A stretch of DNA of 21,518 nucleotides. It comes from an uncultured Massilia sp. (GTDB taxonomy: Bacteria; Pseudomonadota; Gammaproteobacteria; Burkholderiales; Burkholderiaceae). Below the pieces are notes generated by a model. It worked only from the letters and a program-made list of their open reading frames with translations. It ran no database searches and had not been told where the DNA came from. The stretch covers positions 1-21,518 of the forward strand of contig CAMPHU010000064.1 of NCBI GenBank assembly GCA_946886065.1. The letters are read 5' to 3'. The translations under genes and the position numbers were made by a program. Of this stretch, positions 14,300 to 21,518 are shown in pieces (the first letter of the stretch is position 1; each line of letters starts with the position of its first letter).

Positions 14300-17200
14300 T
14301 CAGCGACCTTGTCCACGGGCCGAGGCCGCCACCATTGGCGCGCTCGGGCCGACCACGATTCCGATGGCGGAAATCAACTCGCTGGGCTCTACGGGTTTCG
14401 AAATATGGGCCGAAAATCCCGCTTCCAGCGCCTTCAGGCGGTCTTCCGAACGGGCGAAGGCGGTCAGGGCGATGGCCGGGGTCAGGCCGCCGGCGTCGCG
14501 CGGCAGCTGGCGCACCCAGGTCAGGAGTTCCAGGCCGTCGACCTCCGGCATGCCCAGGTCGCTGATCAGGAGGTCGGGCGGCTGCTCGCGCAGCATCGCG
14601 AAGGCCTCGCGCGCGCTCGGGGCGACGCGCACGCTGGCGTGGCAGTCGCCCAGGATGCGGGCGATCAGTTCGCGCGCATCGCGGTCATCGTCCACCACCA
14701 GCACCGACAGGCCGCTCAGGTCGCGCACCATGGCTTCGGCCGGCGCCGTCTCGGGGAGCGGCGCCGCCGCCGGGATCGCGGAGGCGCGCGTCTGGCGGGC
14801 CCCGGTGCGCGCCTGCCGGGCCACCGGCAGCTCCACCGTGAAGCTGGCGCCCATGCCTTCGCCGGCGCTCTCGGCGCGCACCGTGCCGCCGTGCTGTTCG
14901 ACCAGGTGCTTGACGATCGCGAGCCCCAGTCCCAGGCCGCCGTGGCGGCGCGTCATCGAGGCGTCGGCCTGGCGGAAGCGCTCGAACACGTGGGTGATGA
15001 ATTCCGGGCGGATGCCGGCGCCGTTGTCGCGCACCGTGATCGCCACCTGGTCGTCGCGCCGGCCGATCTCCACCGTGACGATGCCGTCGCGCGGCGTGAA
15101 CTTGATCGCGTTCGACAGCAGGTTCCAGATCACCTGCTGCAGGCGCCCCGGATCGCCCGCCACCATGCCGGCATCGGGATCGTAGCGCCGCTCCAGGTGG
15201 ATGCGCTTGGCCTCGAGGGCCGGACGCACGGTGTCGATGGCGGCGTCGATGAAGGAGCCCGGCGCCAGCACCTGCATGTCGAGCAGCACCTGGCCGGAGG
15301 TGATGCGGCTCATGTCGAGCAGGTCTTCGATCAGCTGGGCCTGGGCGCGCGCATTGCGCTCGATGGTCGAGAGGCCGCGCTGCAGGTCGGCCTGGTCGCG
15401 GCTGCCGCGCCGCAGCACCTGCGACCAGCCAAGGATCGCCGACAGCGGCGTGCGCAGCTCGTGCGACAGGGTGGCCAGGAATTCGTCCTTCATCTGGCTG
15501 GTGCGCTCGGCTTCCTCGCGCGCCTCGCGCTCGTTCTCGAGCAGCACCTTGCGTTCCTCGGCGGCGCGGCGGGTGGCGTCGTACAGGCGCGCGTTGTCGA
15601 GGGCGATCGCGGCCTGGGCCGCGATGCCGCGCACGATGCGCTCGCTGCGCTCCCCGAACACGTCAGGTTCCGGATGGCCGAAGAACATGGTGCCGAGCAG
15701 CTCGCCCGAGCGCGCCACCACCGGCACCGCCATGTAGCTGCGCACCGCCGGATGCCCTGGCGGCAGGCCGAAGTGCGGCGCGTCGGCGGCGTAGCGTGGG
15801 TCGTTCGCGATGTCGGCCACGCGCACCAGGTCCTGGCTGCGCATGCCCGGTCCGAACAGGGCGGCCGCGTGCGGCTCGCCGAGGGTCTGGAACTCGGCCG
15901 TGGTGGAACCGGCCAGGGTCGCGAGCGAGAACAGGGTGCCGTCCTCGCGCCCGCCATCGCCGCCATGGTAGAAGAAGGCGCCGAAGCGCGCGCCGCACAC
16001 GCCGTTGGCGGCGTCGGTGGCGGCGCGCAGCAGCGAGCGCAGGTCGCGGGTGGATGCGAGGACGCTGCCGGTGCTGTTGAGCAGTTCGAGCACGTGCGAT
16101 TCCTCGCGCAGGGCCTGCTCGGCGCGCTTGACCTGGTCGACGTCGGTGTTGGTGCCGAACCAGCGCACCACGCGGCCTTCGCGGTCGCGCACCGCTTCCA
16201 CCCGGCTCAGGAACCAGCGGTAGTTGCCGTCCGCTCCGCGCAGCGGGAATTCCATCTCGAAGGGCGAGCCGGTGCGCACCGATTCCTGCCAGTGCTCCAG
16301 CATCGCCTCCAGCACCGCCGGGTCGACCATCCTTTGCCAGCCCCAGCCGCGCGCTTCCTCGGGGGTGCTGCCGGTGTAGTCGTACCAGCGCTCGTTGAAC
16401 CAGACGATGGCGCCGTCGGCATCCGCCATCCAGGCCAGCTGGGGAATGGTGTTGGCCAGGGCGCGCAGCATTTCCTCGCTCTGGCGCAGCGTGTCCTCGG
16501 CCTGCTTGCGGGTGCTGATGTCCTGCACCACGCCGCTCATGCCGCGCATGCCCCCGGCGCCGCCGGCGGCATCCGGGCGGCCGACCAGGGCGATCCAGCG
16601 CTCGCTGCGTTCATCCCCGCCGGCGCCGCGCACCCGGCATTCGATGTCCAGGTCCGTGTGCGCCGCGAAGGCGTCCAGCACCGCATGGCGCAGGCGCGCG
16701 CGGTCGTCGCGTTCGAGCCGGGTGCGCAGGGCGGGCCAGTCGAGGGCCACTTCGGCCGGCAGGCCCAGGATCTCGGCGGCGCGCGCGCCGAAGCTGATGC
16801 GGTCCTGGGCCGCGTCCCAGCGCCAGTCGCCCAGGCGCCCGGCGGCCAGCGCCACCTGCAGGCGGGTGTTGTTCTCGACCAGGGCCTGCTGGTCCTGCTT
16901 GCGCTGGGTAATGTCCTGGAAATAGAGCGTCAACCCGTCCGGAGAGGGATAGATGCGCATGTCGAGCCAGCATTGCAGGCGCTTGTAGTAGAACTCGCGG
17001 GTGATGGTCTGGCGCTCGTCCATCGCGCGGCGGCAGTCGGCGGCGACCGAGGTGCCGTGCAGGTCCTCGAATTCGTCCCACAAGTTTCGCCCCAGCAGGC
17101 CGCCGCGGCTCTTGTTCAAGGGGGCCGCCATCTCCAGCGCACGGCCATTGATATAGGTGATGCGCCAGTCGCGGTCGACCGCGCAGAAGCCGTCGGTCAG

Positions 17201-17359
17201 GCTTTCCAGCATGTTCTCCATGCGCTCGTTGGCCTGGCGCAGGGCTTCCTTGGCCGCGATCAGTTCTTCCTCGGCGCGCTGGCGCGCCGCCAGCACGCTG
17301 CTGGCGTTGGCCAGGGCGACGGCGCGCATCGCGTCGAGTTCGTCGCGCTCGTCGCTCAC
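14300..17359 (-). CDS. Large soluble hybrid sensor kinase: PAS-PAS-PAS-GAF-HisKA-HATPase-REC
   Basis: The 1019-residue protein starts at the GTG at 17359, which has GGAGG at 6 nt and overlaps the stop of the upstream MetE-like gene (GTGA). After a coiled coil (20-50) come three PAS domains: about 50-152 (GFCAVDRDWRITYINGRALE), 165-285 (LGDWRWDAAQDRISFGARAA) and 295-412 (LAWMADADGAIVWFNERWYD). A GAF domain spans about 435-595. The kinase has [20 protein letters not shown] with His633, and ATPase boxes NLLSNAIKFTP, VRDNGAGI and GGLGLGLAIVKHL. The C-terminal receiver (884-1000) has Asp934 in LISDLGMPEVDG and Lys988. There is no membrane segment, so it senses cytosolic signals. No PAS shows an obvious haem-ligand motif that I can identify. 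A REC-GGDEF gene lies just downstream and is a plausible target, though this is unproven. Confidence 0.92.
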   Translation of the reverse strand: MSDERDELDAMRAVALANASSVLAARQRAEEELIAAKEALRQANERMENMLESLTDGFCAVDRDWRITYINGRALEMAAPLNKSRGGLLGRNLWDEFEDLHGTSVAADCRRAMDERQTITREFYYKRLQCWLDMRIYPSPDGLTLYFQDITQRKQDQQALVENNTRLQVALAAGRLGDWRWDAAQDRISFGARAAEILGLPAEVALDWPALRTRLERDDRARLRHAVLDAFAAHTDLDIECRVRGAGGDERSERWIALVGRPDAAGGAGGMRGMSGVVQDISTRKQAEDTLRQSEEMLRALANTIPQLAWMADADGAIVWFNERWYDYTGSTPEEARGWGWQRMVDPAVLEAMLEHWQESVRTGSPFEMEFPLRGADGNYRWFLSRVEAVRDREGRVVRWFGTNTDVDQVKRAEQALREESHVLELLNSTGSVLASTRDLRSLLRAATDAANGVCGARFGAFFYHGGDGGREDGTLFSLATLAGSTTAEFQTLGEPHAAALFGPGMRSQDLVRVADIANDPRYAADAPHFGLPPGHPAVRSYMAVPVVARSGELLGTMFFGHPEPDVFGERSERIVRGIAAQAAIALDNARLYDATRRAAEERKVLLENEREAREEAERTSQMKDEFLATLSHELRTPLSAILGWSQVLRRGSRDQADLQRGLSTIERNARAQAQLIEDLLDMSRITSGQVLLDMQVLAPGSFIDAAIDTVRPALEAKRIHLERRYDPDAGMVAGDPGRLQQVIWNLLSNAIKFTPRDGIVTVEIGRRDDQVAITVRDNGAGIRPEFITHVFERFRQADASMTRRHGGLGLGLAIVKHLVEQHGGTVRAESAGEGMGASFTVELPVARQARTGARQTRASAIPAAAPLPETAPAEAMVRDLSGLSVLVVDDDRDARELIARILGDCHASVRVAPSAREAFAMLREQPPDLLISDLGMPEVDGLELLTWVRQLPRDAGGLTPAIALTAFARSEDRLKALEAGFSAHISKPVEPSELISAIGIVVGPSAPMVAASARGQGR

Positions 17360-18474
17360 GCTGTTCCTCCCGCCGCCGCTTCCGTGGTGGCCGGAGCCAG
17401 GATCGCGCAGGCCAGGCGCGTGCCCTCGACCCGCGCGCGGATCTTGGCGAAGGCCGTGGCGCGGCTGATGCTGGCGTCGTCGAAGAAGGGCGCGAAGCCC
17501 GCGTCGTCGGTGCTCCCGAGGCGTTCCGGAGCGATGTATTCGGCGGCGCGCAGGATGCGGTCGCGCACCAGTTCCGGGGTCTCGATGCGCGGATCGTGCG
17601 GGTCGGTGACGCCGACGAAGATGCGCTGGTCGGCGCGCGCGTGTTCGCGCACGGTGCGCAGGATGCGCTCGGGCTCGGAACTGCCGGCCAGGGCCAGGTA
17701 GAAGTTCCCGGCGCGCAGTTCGAGCACGGCCGGGAGCAGTTCGGCATAGCCGGCCATGGAAGCGGCGGCCTTGATGGCGCCGGATGGGCGGTCGCTCCAC
17801 CCCGTGGCCGACATGTGCACCCCGATCAGGGCGCGTTCTTCCGGAGAGAAGCGCCCCAGAGCCAGGTTGTTCAGGTCGATGAAGCTGGCCAGCAGCGCGC
17901 CGCCCGGGTCGAGCTGCATGGCCAGGTGGGCTTCGGCGAAGTCGATCTGCACCTTGTGCGCGCCGGCCTCCAGGCAGCGCCGCAGCTCGGTCTCGTGTTC
18001 GCGCACCAGGTCGTCGAGGAACTGCTCGCGCGGGTAGTCGGGGATGCCTTCGGCCGGGTACATCAGCGACAGGGCCGAGGGCGAGATCACCGCCTGCTTG
18101 ACCGGCTGGGTGGCGTGGCGGCGCGCCGCGCGCAGGTAGTCGTCGGCGTAGCGCTGGTAGCGGAAGGGGCCGCGCACCAGGCGCGGCATGCGCTGCCCAT
18201 GCCCGTTCGGGAGCGGGATGCGGAAGCCGTCGGGCGCCGTATTGGGCGCACCGTGCACCGGGTAGCTCCAGAAATTCTCGATCTTGGCCTGCTCGCCGTC
18301 GCTGATCACCGGCGAGCCGGTGGCTTCGAACTCGGCGACCGTGGCGCGCACGGCCTCGTCGATCTGGTCCGCCAGCCGCGACCTGCCGGCAGGGTCGTGC
18401 AGGGCCGCGGCCAGCGCCGCGACCAGCGCGGGCGGACGGGGGATGCTGCCGATGGGCTCAGTGGGAATCATCAT
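17356..18474 (-). CDS. MetE-like (cobalamin-independent methionine synthase family) protein lacking zinc-site cysteines
   Basis: The 372-residue protein matches the stand-alone MetE C-terminal-domain family (UROD/MetE-like TIM barrel): PIGSIPRP at the start, ISPSALSLMYP (130-140), GAHKVQIDFAEAHLAMQLDP (171-190), IDLNNLALGRFS, and a C-terminal ATAFAKIRARVEGT. In the family the zinc that activates the thiol substrate is held by an H-x-C motif (usually GVHTCPGG) and a later Cys in TTDDCGFSPF. Here these read GVHMSATGWSD (His220, Ser222) and STDDAGFAPF (Ala325), so both Cys are replaced. Ordinary homocysteine methyl transfer is therefore doubtful. The start is ATG at 18474; a second ATG follows directly. 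The stop overlaps the hybrid-kinase start by 4 nt, giving translational coupling. The PAS-REC gene lies 91 nt upstream on the same strand. The family fit is firm; the function is open. Confidence 0.88.
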   Translation of the reverse strand: MMIPTEPIGSIPRPPALVAALAAALHDPAGRSRLADQIDEAVRATVAEFEATGSPVISDGEQAKIENFWSYPVHGAPNTAPDGFRIPLPNGHGQRMPRLVRGPFRYQRYADDYLRAARRHATQPVKQAVISPSALSLMYPAEGIPDYPREQFLDDLVREHETELRRCLEAGAHKVQIDFAEAHLAMQLDPGGALLASFIDLNNLALGRFSPEERALIGVHMSATGWSDRPSGAIKAAASMAGYAELLPAVLELRAGNFYLALAGSSEPERILRTVREHARADQRIFVGVTDPHDPRIETPELVRDRILRAAEYIAPERLGSTDDAGFAPFFDDASISRATAFAKIRARVEGTRLACAILAPATTEAAAGGTA

Positions 18475-18565
18475 CGAATACCTGGTGCGGAGCCGGGCCG
18501 CAGGCGGCCGGGCAGGGTCCGCCGGCCATTGTAGTCCAGCCGAGCCTGGCCGGCCCACACGCTTG

Positions 18566-19402
18566 TCACGCGCGCGCCGCCGGCATGCCCGCCACCTTGG
18601 CGAGCGCGTCCTGCAACTGGTCCAGTTCGTAAGGCTTCTGGAGCGACAGGTAGGGGAAATCCAGATGGCGCAGCAGGGTGTCGCCGTAGCCGGAAGCGAA
18701 GATCACGCGCAGGCCCGGCTGGTCCCCGATGGCGCGGCGCGCCAGGTCGACGCCGGACATGCCGGGCAGGCTGACGTCCGTGAACAGCAGGTCGTAGCGC
18801 TGGCGCCCGAGCAGGGCCAGGGCGTCGTCGGGGTGGCCGACGCCGTCCGCCTCGTGGCCGAAGGCCCGGAGCATCTCGCACACCAGGTACTGGGAATCGA
18901 CATTGTCTTCCACCACCAGGATGCGCAGCGCGCCTCCCGCGGCCGGCTCTTCGGCGGCGGCGGGGCTGGCCTCCGCCAGCATCAGCAGGACGCCGCGCAC
19001 CTCGCCCGATTCGTCGCGCACGGGCGTCAGGCGCAGGTCGCAATGTGCTTCGCGCGTGCCCTGCGGATGACGGAAGGACAGGCTCAGGCCGGGCAGCACG
19101 GCCGGTTCGCCGTTCCAGGCGCGCTCGAGGGCATCGCCGGCCGCCGCCAGCGGCGGGGGCATCACCGGCGGCACGTTGCCGCCCGGGACCCGCCCGTAGC
19201 CGGGGCCGGCGAGCGCGCCATAGGCTTCATTGAACAGCAGGACCATGTCGCGTTCCCACACCAGCAGGGCGGGGAGCGGCGCATTCAGGAGGAGGTCGGC
19301 GCTGACGCGCAGGGCCAGCGGCCAGCGCGCGGCTTCGCCCAGGGCGCTCGCGGACCAGTCATAGGACGCGGCGCTGCGAGCGGTCTTGTCGGTCTCAAAC
19401 AT
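18566..19402 (-). CDS. PAS-REC protein without kinase core
   Basis: The 278-residue protein begins with a PAS-like region of the kind that opens many hybrid kinases (YDWSASALGEAARWPLALR at 14-32; VWERDMVLLFNEAYGALAGP at 48-67; LRLTPVRDESGEVRGVLLML at 123-142). An Ala-rich linker (145-158) joins it straight to a receiver domain (160-272) with EDN near 165, Asp209 in LLFTDVSLPGMSG and Lys256 in SLQKPYEL. No HisKA or ATPase domain separates them. It therefore looks like a hybrid kinase that has lost its catalytic middle, or a single-domain-type regulator with a PAS sensor. No DNA-binding or enzymatic output is present. The start is ATG at 19402, without a clear ribosome site. It is the first gene of the leftward run to the MetE-like protein and hybrid kinase; the 91-nt gap to the former leaves co-transcription uncertain. 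Confidence 0.87.
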   Translation of the reverse strand: MFETDKTARSAASYDWSASALGEAARWPLALRVSADLLLNAPLPALLVWERDMVLLFNEAYGALAGPGYGRVPGGNVPPVMPPPLAAAGDALERAWNGEPAVLPGLSLSFRHPQGTREAHCDLRLTPVRDESGEVRGVLLMLAEASPAAAEEPAAGGALRILVVEDNVDSQYLVCEMLRAFGHEADGVGHPDDALALLGRQRYDLLFTDVSLPGMSGVDLARRAIGDQPGLRVIFASGYGDTLLRHLDFPYLSLQKPYELDQLQDALAKVAGMPAARA

Positions 19403-19500
19403 GGGCGGTGTGTTGTAGGAATGAAAACAATGATGAATCCTACACCAAATGCCCGGCGCCCGGTGCGCCGAAGCGTGCGCCTTGCGGCTGCCGCCGGGGC

Positions 19501-19530
19501 AAAAAAAAGCCCGCTTCAGGGAAGCGGGCT
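19501..19530 (-). terminator. Strong leftward intrinsic terminator
   Basis: AGCCCGCTTC (19508-19517) and GAAGCGGGCT (19521-19530) pair perfectly over ten positions around a three-base loop. Read on the minus strand, the stem is followed by a run of T (19507-19501, plus the T pairing at the stem base). No protein gene on that strand ends before it, which points to an unannotated transcript from the right. Confidence 0.9.
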
Positions 19531-19629
19531 GAATCTATTTCCCTAGGAGGAGAATAGAGGAGACAGGAAGGATGATGCTGCATTGCCGCAAATCAGTCCA
19601 ATTTATCTTTCCAATGACAGTCATCAATA
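19501..19629 (-). ncRNA. Candidate small RNA with anti-Shine-Dalgarno-like segment
   Basis: On the minus strand a promoter-like TTGACA is followed by about 130 nt ending in a near-perfect intrinsic terminator, with no credible protein frame between. Just before the terminator the transcript is CU-rich (plus-strand 19545-19573 is nearly all purine), containing CUCCUCCU and CUCCUCU, which can pair with ribosome sites. An ATGACAGTCAT dyad (19614-19624) could form a small 5' stem. Both ends are predictions: the 5' end is placed about 7 nt past the -10-like box. I do not recognise a known RNA family. Confidence 0.5.
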
Positions 19630-19635
19630 AATCAA

Positions 19636-19667
19636 ATAATAAGGGAGCGAAGCAGGGTGCTTGTCAA
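19636..19667 (-). promoter_or_regulatory. Possible promoter of the small RNA
   Basis: TTGACA, a perfect sigma-70 -35 hexamer, lies at 19667-19662 on the minus strand. TATTAT at 19641-19636 is a good -10 but the gap is 20 nt, longer than the usual 17; alternative registers (TTATTA at 19, CCTTAT at 17) fit the hexamer less well. An activator might compensate for the spacing. Confidence 0.4.
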
Positions 19668-19692
19668 GCGCCGCCGGTGTGGTAGGGAAGCC

Positions 19693-19724
19693 ATGCACGA
19701 TAGCAGTGCACGCTTGGTGTGCAT
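19693..19724. promoter_or_regulatory. Three TGCA-centred hexamers at exact 13-nt intervals
   Basis: ATGCAC (19693), GTGCAC (19706) and GTGCAT (19719) are separated by seven bases each. As a set they are dyad-symmetric: the outer two are reverse complements and the middle one is its own. The cluster lies 26-57 nt upstream of the small-RNA -35 box, a position suited to an activator, and about 280 nt before the YfiR-like gene. Confidence 0.4.
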
Positions 19725-20000
19725 GCGAAAATGTTCTACGATGGCAACTATGCCTAACCACACGCTGCCCAACTGCGCCGGAGTCGCGCCGCTGTTCCGC
19801 GCCCGGCCCTCGCGCCCAGGGCCGCCGCTTTGCCTGTCCAGCCGCGCCTGGCCCTTGCCGCCGGCGGGCCGGGGCGCGCGTTACGCCGCGCAAACGCCAA
19901 AACCGGCCATGCCGGGCTATCATGCGGTCGAGACGGGCGCCGCCCAACAATCGGCCGGGTTCCGTCCGGCCCGGGGCGGTATGCCGCGTGTGACTGGTCA

Positions 20001-20635
20001 ATGGAGTTCATGATTTTTTCCACCTTCGACGATGCATTGAAGCAGGGCGGGCAGGCCGGTCCCGTGCGCACACGCGCGGCGCGGCGGCTGGCTTGCGCGC
20101 TGCTCGCGCTGCCGTTGCTGACCCTGTTGCCGGCGCCGCCAGCCAGCGCGGATACGGCGCCCGCGGGTGTGCTCGAACGGCGCGTCAAGGCCGCCTTCCT
20201 GTATAAATTCCTCGGTTACGCCGAGTTTCCGCCCCAGGCCTTCGTCGACGGGGCGGCGCCCCTGACCATCGGTGTCGTGGGTTCGGAGGAGATGGCCGCG
20301 GAACTGGCGCGCATCGCGGCCGGCCGCATGATCGGCGGGCGCACGATCGTGGTGCGCCAGTTCCGCGACCAGGAGATCCAGGCGCCGGTGCACCTGCTGT
20401 TCATCGCCGGTTCCGACCCGGCGCGGGTGGGGCGCCTGATGCGCGCGGCGCCGGCGGTCTTCCTGACCGTCACCGAATGCGCCAATCCCCAGCATTGCGG
20501 CAGCGTGATCAATTTCCGGATCGTCGACGAGCGGGTACGCTTCGACGTCTCGCTCGACGCCGCCGAGAAGAACAACGTGAAACTGAGTTCGCGCCTGCTG
20601 ACGGTGGCGAACCGGGTACAGAAGGGAGCCCCGTG

Positions 20636-20636
<1 letters not shown>
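20001..20636 (+). CDS. YfiR-like periplasmic protein (DUF4154)
   Basis: The protein (211 residues from the ATG at 20001) has a long basic N-terminus and a Sec signal, [20 protein letters not shown] followed by ASA, cut before DTAPAG. The mature part fits the YfiR/DUF4154 fold: [52 protein letters not shown], then the conserved [20 protein letters not shown] and [14 protein letters not shown] Cys pair in [15 protein letters not shown] may form a disulfide. YfiR is a periplasmic protein that represses the inner-membrane diguanylate cyclase YfiN through its CHASE8 domain. Here the next gene, overlapping by 1 nt (TGATG), is a CHASE8 histidine kinase, so YfiR probably gates that kinase. Starts at 20010 or a GTG at 20061 are also possible; none has a strong ribosome site. 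Confidence 0.88.

Positions 20637-21518
<882 letters not shown>

Larger units (their letters stand above)
19403..20000. other. 598-nt region without a convincing protein gene
   Basis: This region lies between the divergent PAS-REC and YfiR-like genes. It holds a strong leftward terminator (19501-19530), a CU-rich leftward transcript segment, a perfect TTGACA hexamer on the minus strand, and three TGCA-centred hexamers at 13-nt steps (19693-19724). Bases 19560-19660 are clearly AT-richer than the surrounding DNA. Open frames in 19624-20001 lack coding character. Confidence 0.7.

Noticed and set aside
14309..17701. Very long open frame (1130 codons) on the plus strand, opposite the hybrid kinase gene
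   Set aside because: It mirrors the kinase codons in a GC-rich genome; the protein is low-complexity His/Gln/Arg/Ala with no domain, while the other strand encodes complete PAS, GAF, kinase and receiver domains.
19572..19685. 37-codon plus-strand frame (MMLHCRKSVQF...) after an AGGAGG/GGAAGG-rich stretch
   Set aside because: The purine-rich stretch is attractive as a ribosome site, but GGAAGG touches the ATG and AGGAGG is too far away. The peptide has no signal or motif, and the stretch is better read as the CU-rich part of the minus-strand RNA. Not fully excluded.
19624..20001. 125-codon minus-strand frame in the long intergenic region
   Set aside because: It is Arg/Ala/Gly-rich and lacks domains and a ribosome site. 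Its last part overlaps the TTGACA/TATTAT promoter candidate. The strong terminator at 19501 is better explained by a short RNA.

Overview
The window reads as ordinary chromosome of a high-GC Gram-negative betaproteobacterium, most likely Oxalobacteraceae (Massilia/Telluria group). This rests on base composition, on protein families I recognise (Pat-type GNAT acyl-CoA synthetase, DUF817, AlgZ/AlgR-like pair, YfiR/CHASE8 pair, TFPASDP-motif protein) and on secreted and outer-membrane signals. The genus is inference. I see no rRNA, tRNA, CRISPR array, insertion sequence, integrase or prophage gene.

Layout. 1-2534 (+): the 3' part of a Pat/YfiQ-like protein acetyltransferase, then a DUF817 membrane protein. 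A two-armed inverted-repeat element (2571-2657) separates it from a convergent RhlE-type DEAD-box helicase (2689-3936, -). 4033-4921 (-): a 41-residue lipoprotein downstream of an outer-membrane beta-barrel gene. 5133-7182 (+): an AlgZ/LytS-type kinase and a LytTR response regulator overlapping by 8 nt. Next come a secreted His/Gly-rich protein with a hairpin against its start codon (7314-7784) and a type II NADH dehydrogenase (to 9198). 9235-9963 (-): a soluble NarX-type kinase, divergent from a hemerythrin-domain protein (10161-10622, +). 10670-12292 (-): a REC-kinase-REC hybrid, divergent from a small HhH-like/TFPASDP protein (12557-13009, +). 13168-19402 (-): a leftward block of REC-GGDEF diguanylate cyclase, large triple-PAS/GAF hybrid kinase, MetE-like protein and kinase-less PAS-REC protein. 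A roughly 600-nt region without a convincing protein gene holds a strong leftward terminator and a probable small RNA. 20001-21518 (+): a YfiR-like periplasmic protein overlapping a CHASE8-HAMP histidine kinase that runs off the window.

Taken together, about 9 of 19 genes are signal-transduction proteins, with inputs that look like cell envelope state (YfiR/CHASE8, AlgZ-like), redox or O2/NO (hemerythrin, NDH-2) and unknown cytosolic cues (PAS/GAF), and outputs that include c-di-GMP. The points I consider least expected are: (1) a MetE-like protein that has lost two expected zinc-site cysteines and is translationally coupled (GTGA overlap) to a 1019-residue sensor kinase; (2) a probable leftward sRNA with an anti-Shine-Dalgarno-like CU-rich segment before a strong terminator; (3) an AlgR-like GTTCGTC box and an RBS hairpin in front of the His-rich secreted protein, just after the AlgR-like gene; (4) a shared 10-mer about 90 nt upstream of two stress-type genes; (5) a YfiR partner that is a histidine kinase instead of a diguanylate cyclase.
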